Source: Nonomuraea dietziae
GTDB lineage: Bacteria > Actinomycetota > Actinomycetes > Streptosporangiales > Streptosporangiaceae
Length of the DNA stretch: 64,000 nt
Reading direction: 5' to 3'
NCBI RefSeq assembly: GCF_014195505.1
Contig: NZ_JACIBV010000001.1
Span: forward strand, 744,001-808,000
Part shown: positions 25,873-34,505 of the stretch, in pieces
Numbering within the stretch: the stretch's first letter is position 1
Layout: each line of letters begins with the position of its first letter
Translations under genes and position numbers: made by a program
The notes under the pieces: generated by a model
Database searches by the model: none
Seen by the model: the letters and a program-made list of their open reading frames with translations, nothing else
Told to the model about the DNA's origin: nothing

Positions 25873-26739
25873 TCAGATCCAGCCGCGCTCGCGTGCCAGG
25901 AGCGCCGCCTGGAAGCGGTTGGCGGCGCCCAGGCGTGCCATCAGGTCGGCGACGTGAGCACGGAACTTGCGTACCGAGACGTTCACCGCCCGCGCGGACA
26001 GTTCGTCCTTGCTGTAGGTGGCCAGGGCCTGCAGGACACGCTGCTCGATCGGGGTGAGGGACGGCTCGCCGAGGTCGCGGGCCCGGGCCCAGATGTGTTC
26101 GAAGTGATCGCCGAGGGTGGCGACGATGCCCGGATGGCGGATCATCATCGCCCCTGCCGCGTAGTCGTCAGGGTCGATCCGGACGAAGGCCACCGTGCCG
26201 TCAAGGATGACCATGCTCCGCGGTGACACCTCGACGATCCGGTGCAGGTCGCCGAGAGCATGCTGCGCATGTGCGTAGGCAAGCTGCTCGGGGGCGGTCA
26301 GGGCCGCGGCCGGGATGACAGTCCGGCTGCGCAGGCCGCGCGCGAGCCTCGCCCGGAACTCGCTGATCTCCTCGGGAGTGCCCCTGCCGCGTTTCGGCGC
26401 GGTCTTCAGGGTCTGCACCGTCGACCTGGCGCGGAAGGCTTGGATGCGTCGGTTGACGGCGTCGACGCCTTCGATGCGCTCCATGGACTCCGCCACGCCT
26501 CCCTGAGGGTGGGCCAGCAGCCCCCAGAGCGAGTTCAGCCGGTGAAGCTCATGCGAGGTCTCCTCCAGCCGCTGCCGGATGAGCCGGTCCATCGCCACGG
26601 GCGGCGGGACCGCCACGAGGTCCTCATCCACGTACCCCAGCGCCTGGAGCTCGTGGAGCGTCTCATCTGCCGGGTCCGACCGGTATGAACCCTGCAGGAG
26701 GTCCAGATAGAGACGCTCCTGCGGCGCGGTGAGACGCAC
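25873..26739 (-). CDS. LuxR-type regulator with TrmB-like N-terminal domain
   Basis: 288 residues from the GTG at 26739, which has GAGGAGG 4 bp upstream. The N-terminus (RLTAPQERLYLDLLQGS, YRSDPADETLHELQALGYV) is a TrmB-like winged helix. The middle resembles a phospholipase-D-like effector domain. The C-terminus (SLTPIEQRVLQALATYSKDELSARAVNVSVRKFRAHVADLMARLGAANRFQAALLARERGWI) is a LuxR-like HTH. This combination is an actinobacterial regulator class often beside secreted hydrolases, but no target is proven. Palindromic DNA lies directly upstream. Confidence 0.75.
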   Translation of the reverse strand: MRLTAPQERLYLDLLQGSYRSDPADETLHELQALGYVDEDLVAVPPPVAMDRLIRQRLEETSHELHRLNSLWGLLAHPQGGVAESMERIEGVDAVNRRIQAFRARSTVQTLKTAPKRGRGTPEEISEFRARLARGLRSRTVIPAAALTAPEQLAYAHAQHALGDLHRIVEVSPRSMVILDGTVAFVRIDPDDYAAGAMMIRHPGIVATLGDHFEHIWARARDLGEPSLTPIEQRVLQALATYSKDELSARAVNVSVRKFRAHVADLMARLGAANRFQAALLARERGWI

Positions 26740-26758
26740 GCGGCCTCCTCGTTGTAAG

Positions 26759-26789
26759 AGTCGTGCAGCACTATGCACGAGTCGTGCAG
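26759..26789. promoter_or_regulatory. Palindrome and direct repeat upstream of the TrmB/LuxR-like regulator
   Basis: TGCACGA-G-TCGTGCA at 26774-26788 is a perfect palindrome. AGTCGTGCAG occurs at 26759-26768 and 26780-26789, 21 bp apart (two helical turns), with a further GTGCAC just right of it. The site is 20-50 bp before the regulator start, so autoregulation is likely. Confidence 0.5.
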
Positions 26790-26852
26790 AAAGTGCACCT
26801 TCTGGCGCCCGCGCCACTCTGCTGTTCGCCCTGATCTGGTCGGACGTGCGTC

Positions 26853-26990
26853 GTGGCGCTGGCCGGCTTCGTGGTGGCCAGCGGCCTGCACACGATGACG
26901 CATTTCGTGCACCGGCATCTCGGCGGCCACGGCAGCGACGTCCCGCTCCTCGGCATCTTCAGGCGATCACTGCTGCGGGCGGTGGACGTA
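26853..26990 (+). pseudogene. C-terminal scrap of a small membrane protein
   Basis: The frame reads VALAGFVVASGLHTMTHFVHRHLGGHGSD, then VPLLGIF, resembling the last TM segments of a four-TM actinobacterial membrane protein, but no start or earlier segments are present. The homology call is by eye and tentative. Confidence 0.35.
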
Positions 26991-27013
26991 AGGCTCCGGC
27001 CACGTACGCAGAT

Positions 27014-27412
27014 ATGGAGATGCCCAACACCCTGCGCACAACGGGCACGGCCCACCTGCTGGAGGCCGCGCGGGCGGTCGGAGCCCGCCGGTTCCTCACG
27101 CAGTCCATGGTGCCGGGCCACGGATTCGTCGACCACGGCACGCGTCCCCTCACCGAGGCCGACCCGTTCGGCCGGCCGCGGGGGAGCAAGGCGGACCCCG
27201 TGGTGGAGGCCATGCGGGCGACCGAGCAGCAGGTGTTCACCGCGGACGGCATCGAGGGCATCGCTCTGCGCTACGGCGCCTTCTACGATCTGACCGGCTC
27301 GGAAGGCTTCGTCACCGCGCTGCGCGCCGGCAAGCTGCCGGTGCCCAGGGACGGCGGCGCAGGACCGAACTGGGATGGGCGCCCACACTGCCCAGCTACC
27401 GAGAGGGGGTAA
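27014..27412 (+). pseudogene. NAD-dependent epimerase fragment
   Basis: From about 27020 the frame reads TLRTTGTAHLLEAARAVGARRFLTQS and IEGIALRYGAFYDLTGSEG, the central helix and C-terminal part of an extended SDR/epimerase. The N-terminal Rossmann turn is absent (preceding DNA is in another frame) and the C-terminus stops shortly after PVPRDGGAG. A broken remnant, convergent with the MerR gene. Confidence 0.65.
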
Positions 27413-27440
27413 AGGCCTCCGCACCTGAAAAGCGGCGCGG

Positions 27441-28226
27441 TCAGTGGGAGTCCGGTCTGGGGATAGGGATGCCGGCGGCGCGGAGCCTGGCCTCGAAAAG
27501 CGCGGCCAGCCGCGCCGCGGCCGGCGTCTGCTCTTCGCCGTGGTGGGCGATCAGCCTGTACCGGGTCGCGGCCTCGGTGCGGGCTTGCATGCCGGTCACG
27601 GTCTTCAGCAGTGCGGAGTCGGCGAGGTAGTGGTCGGCCGCGGCGGTGGCGAGCTCGGCGATGCGGGGGTCGTCCGGTTCCCAGGTCGCGGCTTCGGCCG
27701 CACGCCTGGCCAAGGCGACGAGCGCGGTGTCTTCGAGGGCGTGCTCGAAATGGGTGAGGTAGTCGTCGAAGCCTTCAGGGACCAGGGCCTTGGCCAGCAC
27801 CCAGCCTTCCCTGGTGGCCGCCACCTCGTCGGCGGGGAACCCGAGGCCGGGCATCCGCTCCAGCAGCGCCACAGCGCGGTCGGGCAGCAGAGCCCGGTCA
27901 CCATCGGCGAGCCGATGCAGCGTGTCACGCCGCGCGGTCAACTCCTCGATCCGTTCGGTGAGCTGCCGCTCGACGTCGGCGAGCGCGGCGGCGAACAGCG
28001 CGGCGTCGGCGTCGAGCAGGGGTCCGATCTCGGCCAGCGGCACCCCGGCGGCGGCCAGCGTCCGGATCTGCACCAGCCGCAACAGGTCGGCCGACCCGTA
28101 GCGTCGGTAGCCGGAGCTGTCGCGTTCCGGCTCCTCGACCAGGCCGAGCTTGTGGTAATGCCGCACCGTCTTCACCGTGACGCCGACGAATGCCGCCGCC
28201 TGCCCGATCGTGACTCCGTTTCTCAT
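27441..28226 (-). CDS. MerR family transcriptional regulator
   Basis: 261 residues. The N-terminal MerR domain is clear: VTIGQAAAFVGVTVKTVRHYHKLGLVEEPERDSSGYRRYGSADLLRLVQIRTL. A helical dimerisation segment follows (about residues 80-110, LTERIEELTARRDTL), then a helical ligand domain with no cysteines, so not a metal sensor. Target unknown; the divergent side is a short gap and the downstream neighbour is the beta-lactamase fusion on the same strand, upstream of it. Confidence 0.85.
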   Translation of the reverse strand: MRNGVTIGQAAAFVGVTVKTVRHYHKLGLVEEPERDSSGYRRYGSADLLRLVQIRTLAAAGVPLAEIGPLLDADAALFAAALADVERQLTERIEELTARRDTLHRLADGDRALLPDRAVALLERMPGLGFPADEVAATREGWVLAKALVPEGFDDYLTHFEHALEDTALVALARRAAEAATWEPDDPRIAELATAAADHYLADSALLKTVTGMQARTEAATRYRLIAHHGEEQTPAAARLAALFEARLRAAGIPIPRPDSH

Positions 28227-28321
28227 CTGCTCAGCCTGCCTTGCGCTCGAGCTCGGCGACTACACACCACCGCCGCACGACCGGAAGGGCTCGCCCCTCG
28301 AGGCGTACGGGTCACAGGTGC

Positions 28322-29863
28322 TCAGTCCTTCGGCCGAGCCGGAGCACCGCAGAACACCTCGTTGACGAGCCTTTGTCGGGCGTTCTGGAACGCCGCCGCG
28401 ATGGACAGCTCCGCGTCGTCCACGCAGTTCAGCGCGGCGATCAGGGTCTTGCTGCCGTCGGGTGTGCTGTACATCAGCGCCGCGTGGCCCACCGCGGCGC
28501 CGTTGTGGCAGATGACGGTGCCGCCGCCGTCGGTGTTCACCACGAACACTCCCAGGCCGTAGTCCATGTCCGGGATGCCCGTCGGGTGCGGGGTGCACAT
28601 CTCGGCCAGCAGCGGGGACGGCAGGAGCTTGCCGCCCAGCAGCGCGGAGATGAACGTGTGGAGGTCCTGGGTGGTCGAGATCATGTCGCCGCCGCTGGAG
28701 ATCCAGGAGGGGTTCTGGCGGGTGATGTCGGCCGTCTTCTGCTCGCCGGCGTCCTCGTAGCGGTAGTAGGCGTGGGCGTACGGGCCGGGGATCTCCGGAC
28801 CGTCGGGCACCACCGTGCCCGACAGGGCCAGCGGCCCCAGGATCAGCCGCCGCATCTCCTCGGCGACCGAACGGCCGGTGACCTTCTCGATCAGCAGCCT
28901 GGCCAGCACGTAGTTGGTGTTGGAATAGCTCCAGCCCATCCCCGGCTCGAACCGCGCCGGCTTGGACAACGCCAGCTCCACCAGCTCCTGCGGCCGGTAG
29001 GTCGTGAACCGGTTGTCCATCCACTCTTTGCCCGTCGTGCCGTAGGGGATGGCGATCCCCTGCGCGACCGTCCCGTCGTCGTAGACCTCGCCGCTGAAGT
29101 TGAACACCCCGCTGGTGTGCTGCAGCAGCATCCGCACCGTGATCCGCTCGTCCAGCCCGAACTCGGGCAGGTAGTCCGCCGCCGGAGTGTCCAGCCCGAC
29201 CTTGCCCTCAGCCACCAGTTGCAGCACCAGGGTCGCGATGAAGGTCTTGGTGTTGCTGCCGATCCGGACATGCCCGTTCGTCGGCGGCTTCGCGGACCCA
29301 CCCAGCTCGGCCGTCCCGGCGCTGCCGACCCACTCGCCCCGCTCATCGTGCACGCGCACCGACACCCCGACGAAGCCGGAATCGACGATCTCCTCGATCG
29401 CCTTCTGCAACTCCGGGCGACCCCGCCCGGCAGCAGCCGCGCCGTCCACAGCGGCCACCCCGGCCACCCCGCCGGCGTCGAGGGCGGCGGTGATCTTGCG
29501 GGCCATCTCGGCCGTGGTGCTGGGCTTGTCCAGGTGGACCTGGGCGGATTCGACGGCGAGGAGGATGGTGCTGCGGAAGTTGTCGGCTTCTGCCGGAGCC
29601 TGCTTGCCGAGCAGCTTCATGGCTGCGGTCAGGGCCGGCAGTACCCGGTCGGCGAGTGCGGCGACGGTCTTGCCCTCCAGGTCGATGTCCTTGGCCTTCG
29701 CGGCGAGCACGTGCCCGACCAGCCCTGTCGCCGAGGTCAGGGCGATGGTGGCATTCGTGGCGGCTTTGTGGGGTGAGCCGGTGGCGGCGGCCATCAACGA
29801 CACGGCGCCGTACGCGGCGGTCCGCAGGGTGCTCTTGTCCTGGTCGGAAAGGGTGATGGACAT
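28322..29863 (-). CDS. Beta-lactamase-fold serine hydrolase fused to an N-terminal small helical domain
   Basis: 513 residues. Residues 1-130 (LRTAAYGAVSLMAAATGS, ATNATIALTSATGLVGHVLA, EADNFRSTILLAVESA) form an all-helical module that I recall as a stand-alone actinobacterial protein of unknown function. From about residue 150 a class C/DD-peptidase fold begins, with GSNTKTF (nucleophile Ser and Lys), YSNTNYVLARLL (YxN) and CHNGAAVGHA (third motif). There is no signal peptide. The fusion suggests a physical partnership between the helical module and a cytosolic hydrolase. Substrate unknown. Confidence 0.8.
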   Translation of the reverse strand: MSITLSDQDKSTLRTAAYGAVSLMAAATGSPHKAATNATIALTSATGLVGHVLAAKAKDIDLEGKTVAALADRVLPALTAAMKLLGKQAPAEADNFRSTILLAVESAQVHLDKPSTTAEMARKITAALDAGGVAGVAAVDGAAAAGRGRPELQKAIEEIVDSGFVGVSVRVHDERGEWVGSAGTAELGGSAKPPTNGHVRIGSNTKTFIATLVLQLVAEGKVGLDTPAADYLPEFGLDERITVRMLLQHTSGVFNFSGEVYDDGTVAQGIAIPYGTTGKEWMDNRFTTYRPQELVELALSKPARFEPGMGWSYSNTNYVLARLLIEKVTGRSVAEEMRRLILGPLALSGTVVPDGPEIPGPYAHAYYRYEDAGEQKTADITRQNPSWISSGGDMISTTQDLHTFISALLGGKLLPSPLLAEMCTPHPTGIPDMDYGLGVFVVNTDGGGTVICHNGAAVGHAALMYSTPDGSKTLIAALNCVDDAELSIAAAFQNARQRLVNEVFCGAPARPKD

Positions 29864-29945
29864 GGTGGTTCACTCCGTCGAATCTGTTGTGTCCTGTCGG
29901 CTTCGTGCCGCTGCGCCGAGCTTCCACCCTGACCCGAGGTCAACC

Positions 29946-30200
29946 TCAACGGTGATCTAGCTCACATCTTGGGAGTGGGGGCAGCTTCGGGAGCCGGCCT
30001 GGCCGACGAGGCGCGGATCGACGCTTCCGTTGGAGGCGCCAGCGGGTCGCCGGCACGGGCTCACTGCCGAAGAAACCGCGCGCCGCCCACTCGATCCCAA
30101 CCAGCCGCCCACCGTACGGCCGAATCCGTATGGCTCGGCGATACCGGCTGCTCATCCGGGCGGAGAGCGATCCACACCGTGGACAAGCGGCCTCGACCAA
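29946..30200 (-). pseudogene. ISL3-like transposase N-terminal fragment
   Basis: The minus frame reads VEAACPRCGSLSARMSSRYR, then RPYGGRLVGIEWAARGFFGS. ISL3-family transposases begin with a CPxCG zinc knuckle followed by SRYxR, a short gap and RRFFC. Here the second Cys pair is lost (FFGSEP) and nothing of the catalytic domain remains. Resemblance judged by eye. Confidence 0.45.
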
Positions 30201-30749
30201 CGATCAATCGCGCCGCAGGCCCCGGATCGGCGAGAGTAGGGGGAGGCAGCATCTCGTCCGACGGCGCCGGGTCGGCCGGGCGTGACAGGGGCAAGAGCTG
30301 GGTGCGAAGCAGCGGAGTGACATCAGGGATCATGCTGCCGTCAGCTCCGGCGACATCGGCGACATGTCTGCTGCTTCGTGCGCGGCTTGTGCCGTAGCGA
30401 CGAGGACACTCCGCGGCGATCGTCACGGATCGCAGTGCGGTGGTGCAGGCCGCGTGGGTAGCGCTCGCCCATGCGGTCATCGTGATCCCGCGCCTGATCC
30501 GCAAGGCATGAGCGGCCCACCGGCGGGGTACGCGGCCCGCCCGGCGCCTGTGACCTATCCGCGCGACCTCTTATGGTCCCGCGGTTCCGCGCAAGCTGGG
30601 GGTGAGCCTTCCCCCAACGCCAGACGACGCCGGCCGCCGAAGTCGAGCGTGTGAGCCCATCTGCGCGATCCTCCGGGCCCGCCCACAGGGGCCGGGGATT
30701 TCGCTCACGCGAAGCTCAGAGTGAGATCAGGACCAGATCTGCCGCACTC
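30201..30749. other. Non-coding stretch beyond the ISL3-like scrap
   Basis: No frame here shows a recognisable domain or a start with a ribosome site. Frames are open on both strands only because of high GC. It is probably decayed DNA plus the downstream region of the C39-like protease. Confidence 0.4.
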
Positions 30750-31463
30750 TCACTTTCTGACGGGCTGGAGCATGCCCCAGTAGCGGTGACCAGACTCGTT
30801 TCTCTCGGTCGACTCGGTGGCCTTGGCGAGCTGGGCCATGGTGATGACGTACTTGCCGCCTCCACCGGCGAAGGGATTGGGATCCCAGACGAGGATGGTC
30901 TTCGCTTCCTTGTCGTAGCCGTAGGCGACGACGAAGTGACCGACGTCCGTCGCGCCGAAGTCGACGCCCCTGTACCAGGGGAGCCGGTCGATGAAGAGCT
31001 GGACCGGAACGGCCCTGCGGAGAACGCCGACGCTGTAGGCGATCCGCTCGCCCAGACGCTTGGCGTTGTACACGTCCCATGCGGGCGCATAGGCGTATCT
31101 GGTCTTCTTGGAATATGCGTTCAGCACCCGCAGCATGTCCTCGGCGGACGTGCCGTCCTTGGTGGTGCGCATCTTCTTGGCCAAGGTGGCCTGGCCGACC
31201 TTGATGCCGAGCGTGCGGAGAGAGATCTCAGCCGCTGCCGGGGCGCACCAGTAGTCCGTGGCCTGGAAGACCCCCTTGATCGGGAGTTTGGCCCGGGTAG
31301 GCGACGTGGACCCGGCGGGCAAGGTCGCTTGCGCGATGGCACTGCTCGCCCGGAGCTGGGTACTGACGGCGGCTGGGGTGGCCTGCGCGCTGCCTGGCTG
31401 GAGGGCGACGAAGGCTGAGACCAGGACGGCACTCAGTGCGGTACATGCTGAAAGCTTCTTCAC
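30750..31463 (-). CDS. Secreted C39-like papain-fold cysteine protease
   Basis: 237 residues from the GTG at 31463, where VKKLSACTALSAVLVSAFVA begins a Sec signal peptide ending near AQA. The mature part has GVFQATDYWCAPAAAEISL (catalytic Cys in the QxxxYWCAPAA motif), DVGHFVVAYGYD (His) and LVWDPNPF (Asp/Asn), the peptidase C39-like_2 triad. It lacks ABC-transporter domains, so it is a free extracellular protease rather than a bacteriocin exporter. Physiological substrate unknown. Confidence 0.8.
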   Translation of the reverse strand: MKKLSACTALSAVLVSAFVALQPGSAQATPAAVSTQLRASSAIAQATLPAGSTSPTRAKLPIKGVFQATDYWCAPAAAEISLRTLGIKVGQATLAKKMRTTKDGTSAEDMLRVLNAYSKKTRYAYAPAWDVYNAKRLGERIAYSVGVLRRAVPVQLFIDRLPWYRGVDFGATDVGHFVVAYGYDKEAKTILVWDPNPFAGGGGKYVITMAQLAKATESTERNESGHRYWGMLQPVRK

Positions 31464-32261
31464 GGGGGGAGATCTCCGGGGGAGTCGGGACAGTTGTGAA
31501 CGATCTTGGCCGGACTTTACATGATCCGCTTTACCGTCTTGTCTGACCCTCGCGCGCAAGTCAGTTGCACTTTCCGGCAAACGCAAAGGTCGGCCTCTTG
31601 ATCAGAGCCCGCTTCGAACCTTCGGGCCGCCCACAGCAATGACACTCGGCTGCCTGGCCTCGACCAGCGGCAAGTCAGCTGAACGTTGATCCCGCACGGC
31701 AGGCCGTGCGGGATCGCTTCGGCGTCGCTCGTGCCGGCGGCGTCGGTCAAGGTTTCGTCGTGCGCCGCGGTGGGCGACGGCACGTGAGGAAACCCGGCGA
31801 TGCGGGCGGCGTGCCGCCAGTCGGCGGCGACGGCCTGGTGGTCCGGAAGCCGGCCTTGATGGTGTCAATCAGCGTGGCCAGGCAGTGGGCCGACCCGGTC
31901 CGGCGGTGAGAATCGTGTTACGCGGCCCGAACCAGCGGCTTTTCCCCATCAACGGTGCAGGTCACGAATCAGGGTCACCACGGTGTGGACGCCGTGAACA
32001 CAGGCCTCGCGGGCACCCGTCTTGGACGCTCGATACCCGTACCGCCCGCACCGTCCCAGCCCACCGTCACGGTACAGATTCTTGTTTCCGCAGCTAGACC
32101 GCGTCTTGCGTGTCCCACCGTGTCCCACGGACGGCGCGCAGGACCGCGCTGGGTGGTCAGATGAGTCCTGTCACCACGTACCGACCACCACGTGCTGACG
32201 AAGCAACGAACAGAACCCGCGAACTCCTCGGCCAACCCGATGAGAAAGGTAGTGGCAGGAC
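31464..32261. other. Long intergenic region with an orphan hairpin
   Basis: About 800 bp without a credible gene. It contains the leader of the C39-like protease at its left, a strong orphan hairpin at 31688-31715, and the leader of the DoxX gene at its right. Several frames are open but none shows a conserved motif or a ribosome site. Confidence 0.45.
31688..31715. terminator. Orphan hairpin
   Basis: GATCCCGCACGGC(31688-31700) and GCCGTGCGGGATC(31703-31715) are perfectly complementary over 13 bp with only 2 bp between. It stands 225 bp upstream of the C39-like gene and is not immediately downstream of any intact gene, so it may be the terminator of a deleted gene. Confidence 0.4.
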
Positions 32262-32837
32262 ATGAACCGTCACCTCGGCGACAACGTACTCGGCGTTAAG
32301 GACATGGAGCAGCAGCCCAAGGCGCGCGGAAAGAGGTTCACGCTCAACGGCGCGCTCTGGTCCCTTCAGGTGTTGTTCGGCTTCTTCTTCGCCGGCAGCG
32401 GTTTCGGCAAGGTGCTGTTGTACGACGGAGCTCTGTATGCGGCAGCGCCCCGGGCCGTGGCCTGGTACGCCGCGGTGCCGCAGCCCCTGATCGTCTTCAT
32501 CGGGATCTGTGAGGTACTCGGCGGCGTCGGCATGATCCTGCCGGCGATGACGGGAGTCAGACCGAAGCTGACGCCGCTCGCCGCCGTCGGCCTGACGCTG
32601 ACGATGATCCTCGCGGCTGTCTTCCATATCATGCGCGGCGAATACGCACTGGTGCCCGCGAATCTCTTGCTGGGAGGCGTCGCGGCGTTCATCGCGGTCG
32701 GACGATGGAAGCTGAGGCCCATCGCACCCGCGATCCTCACCACCTCACGCGCACTCAAGTCGTTCGCGGTCCTCGGCGCACTGACCCTGCTGGTATTCGT
32801 ACCGACGTGGTACACGATGACCAACGTCCAATTCTGA
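32262..32837 (+). CDS. DoxX family membrane protein
   Basis: 191 residues, four main TM segments. ALWSLQVLFGFFFAGSGFGKV is the DoxX TM1 signature, VVPQPL-like and FIGICEVLGGVGMILP the second, followed by PLAAVGLTLTMILAAVFHI. A hydrophilic N-terminus of about 30 residues precedes TM1, and a C-terminal TM (FAVLGALTLLVFVPTWYTM) is added. The family is linked to redox stress and quinone handling in the membrane. It stands alone with long spacers on both sides. Confidence 0.8.
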   Translation: MNRHLGDNVLGVKDMEQQPKARGKRFTLNGALWSLQVLFGFFFAGSGFGKVLLYDGALYAAAPRAVAWYAAVPQPLIVFIGICEVLGGVGMILPAMTGVRPKLTPLAAVGLTLTMILAAVFHIMRGEYALVPANLLLGGVAAFIAVGRWKLRPIAPAILTTSRALKSFAVLGALTLLVFVPTWYTMTNVQF

Positions 32838-33152
32838 TCACGTCGTTTCGCACGCCGACGGCCCCACTGCCGTACGCCCGAGGCGCATGTGCAGACGGCG
32901 ATCTTCCGCACGACCGGCGTGGTGGCGACACCCGCGGCGGGCGGCCGTGCGTCTCCCCACAGCATTGCACCGATCGTCCGAGAGGACCTGGCACTTCCCG
33001 GCCCCCTCACGACCGTACGACATACGGCCGGACGGCCAGACGGGCGCCAAGGGTGACGGGCGACTCCACCACGTCCTGCGCCGCCTGGTTGAGCTCGCCC
33101 CTCCGACGCCTTCGCCGACCACCCAGGACCTCCACCCCGGCCGCAAACGCCA
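32838..33152. other. Intergenic stretch without a recognisable gene
   Basis: 315 bp between the DoxX gene and the convergent Rrf2 gene. No motif-bearing frame, repeat or clear terminator was seen. Confidence 0.4.
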
Positions 33153-33644
33153 TCATCCAGGCGCTGCGCTCCACGTCGTTCCCGTCAGGCGCTGCCGGGT
33201 GCGGGGCGGCGCGGACGGGGGCAGTGTGGCCAGGATGTCGGCGAGGGTCACCCCGGCCAGGCTGCTGCGCCACGCCTGGTGGGCTTCGGCCATCTTCTCG
33301 GCCAGGACGCAGGTGCGTCGGCACTCCTCGGCCGGCAGCGCTCCCCGTCCCTGCTGGCGGATCTCGCGGCACTCATACGGTGAGGACGTGCCGGCGACGG
33401 CCTCGACGATCTGCAGGAGCGTGATCTCGGAGGCGGAGCGCGCGAGCCGGAATCCGCCCCGCGGCCCGGTGGTGGCGGCCAGCAGGCCGGCCCGGACGAG
33501 CGCCTGCAGCTGCTTGGCCAGATAGGGCGCCGGAAGGTCGTAGTACTGCGCGAGCTGTGTCGTCGACGCAGTGGCTCCCGGATCGAGCTGTGCCAGCGAC
33601 GTGGCGCAGTGCAGGACCCATTCCGTGCTCACAGGCAGCTTCAC
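33153..33644 (-). CDS. Rrf2 family transcriptional regulator
   Basis: 163 residues from the GTG at 33644. The winged helix reads TTQLAQYYDLPAPYLAKQLQALVRAGLLAATTGPRGGFRLAR, the Rrf2 hallmark including GPRGGF. Three cysteines follow (YECREIRQQG, ECRRTCVL), close to the spacing that ligates Fe-S clusters in IscR/NsrR-type members, though the exact CX(n)C pattern is irregular. It is divergent from an NmrA-like reductase across a GGAC/GTCC dyad, so it probably represses that gene in response to redox or electrophile stress. Confidence 0.85.
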   Translation of the reverse strand: MKLPVSTEWVLHCATSLAQLDPGATASTTQLAQYYDLPAPYLAKQLQALVRAGLLAATTGPRGGFRLARSASEITLLQIVEAVAGTSSPYECREIRQQGRGALPAEECRRTCVLAEKMAEAHQAWRSSLAGVTLADILATLPPSAPPRTRQRLTGTTWSAAPG

Positions 33645-33670
33645 GGCCCCGAGTCTATCGCAGACATTGC

Positions 33671-33685
33671 GGACCTTTTTAGTCC
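33671..33685. promoter_or_regulatory. Rrf2-type dyad operator
   Basis: GGAC-CTTTTTA-GTCC at 33671-33685 is a short, AT-centred dyad rare in such GC-rich DNA. It lies in the 81-bp gap between the divergent Rrf2 and NmrA-like genes and overlaps the expected promoter. Confidence 0.5.
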
Positions 33686-33725
33686 TTGATAGCCTCCTTG
33701 CCGTAACGAGACAAGGGAGAACGTC

Positions 33726-34469
33726 ATGCGGATCGCCGTCGCCGGCGCGACCGGGAACATCGGAGCCCTCACCGTCGCCGCCCTGGAAAGGGACGGTCAC
33801 CACGTCACGCGCATCAGCCGCTCGCTCGGAGTGGACCTGTCGACCGGCGCAGGACTCGAGGACGCACTGACAGGCGTCGAGGCCGTCGTCGACGCCACCA
33901 ACGGGCCCGCGACCGACCGACAGGAGACGGTGGCCTACTTCGGCACCACCACGCGCAACCTGCTCGCCGCCGAGGAGCGGGCCGGAGTCCGGCACCACGT
34001 GCTGCTCTCCATCGCCGGGGTCGACCGCATCGAGGGCAACGCGCACTACGCGGGCAAGCGGGAGCAGGAGCGCCTCGTGAGCGCGGGACCGGTGCCGTGG
34101 ACGATCGTCCCGGCCACGCAGTTCCACGACTTCGCCGCGATGGTGGCCGGCTGGAGCGAGCAGGACGGCGTCGCCACCATCGCACCACTGCTGGTGCAGC
34201 CGATCGCGCCCGCGGACGTGGCCGAGGTCCTGGCCGAGGTCGCGGTGGGGGAGCCCCGGGGGCGTCACGCCGACATCGCAGGGCCCGAACCACAGGACCT
34301 GGTGGACATGGCCCGGCGCACCCACCAGGCGCTCGGCCGTACGGTGAGACTCGTGCCGACGTGGTCGACGACGTTCGGCCCGGAGATGGCAGGCAACGTG
34401 CTGCTGCCCGGCGAGGGCGCCCGCATCACGCCGACCACCTTCGACCAGTGGCTCGCGCAACAGCGATAG
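33726..34469 (+). CDS. NmrA/SDR-a5-like NAD(P)-binding protein
   Basis: 247 residues. MRIAVAGATGNIGALTVAAL is the cofactor turn; VLLSIAGVDRI and YAGKREQERLVSAG-PVPWTIVPATQFHDF are typical of the atypical SDR group that includes quinone reductases. AAGGGAG lies upstream of the ATG. It is divergent from, and probably repressed by, the Rrf2 regulator. Confidence 0.85.
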   Translation: MRIAVAGATGNIGALTVAALERDGHHVTRISRSLGVDLSTGAGLEDALTGVEAVVDATNGPATDRQETVAYFGTTTRNLLAAEERAGVRHHVLLSIAGVDRIEGNAHYAGKREQERLVSAGPVPWTIVPATQFHDFAAMVAGWSEQDGVATIAPLLVQPIAPADVAEVLAEVAVGEPRGRHADIAGPEPQDLVDMARRTHQALGRTVRLVPTWSTTFGPEMAGNVLLPGEGARITPTTFDQWLAQQR

Positions 34470-34505
34470 AGCGCCGGACGAGACGACCTCGTCGAGCCTC
34501 AGCCG

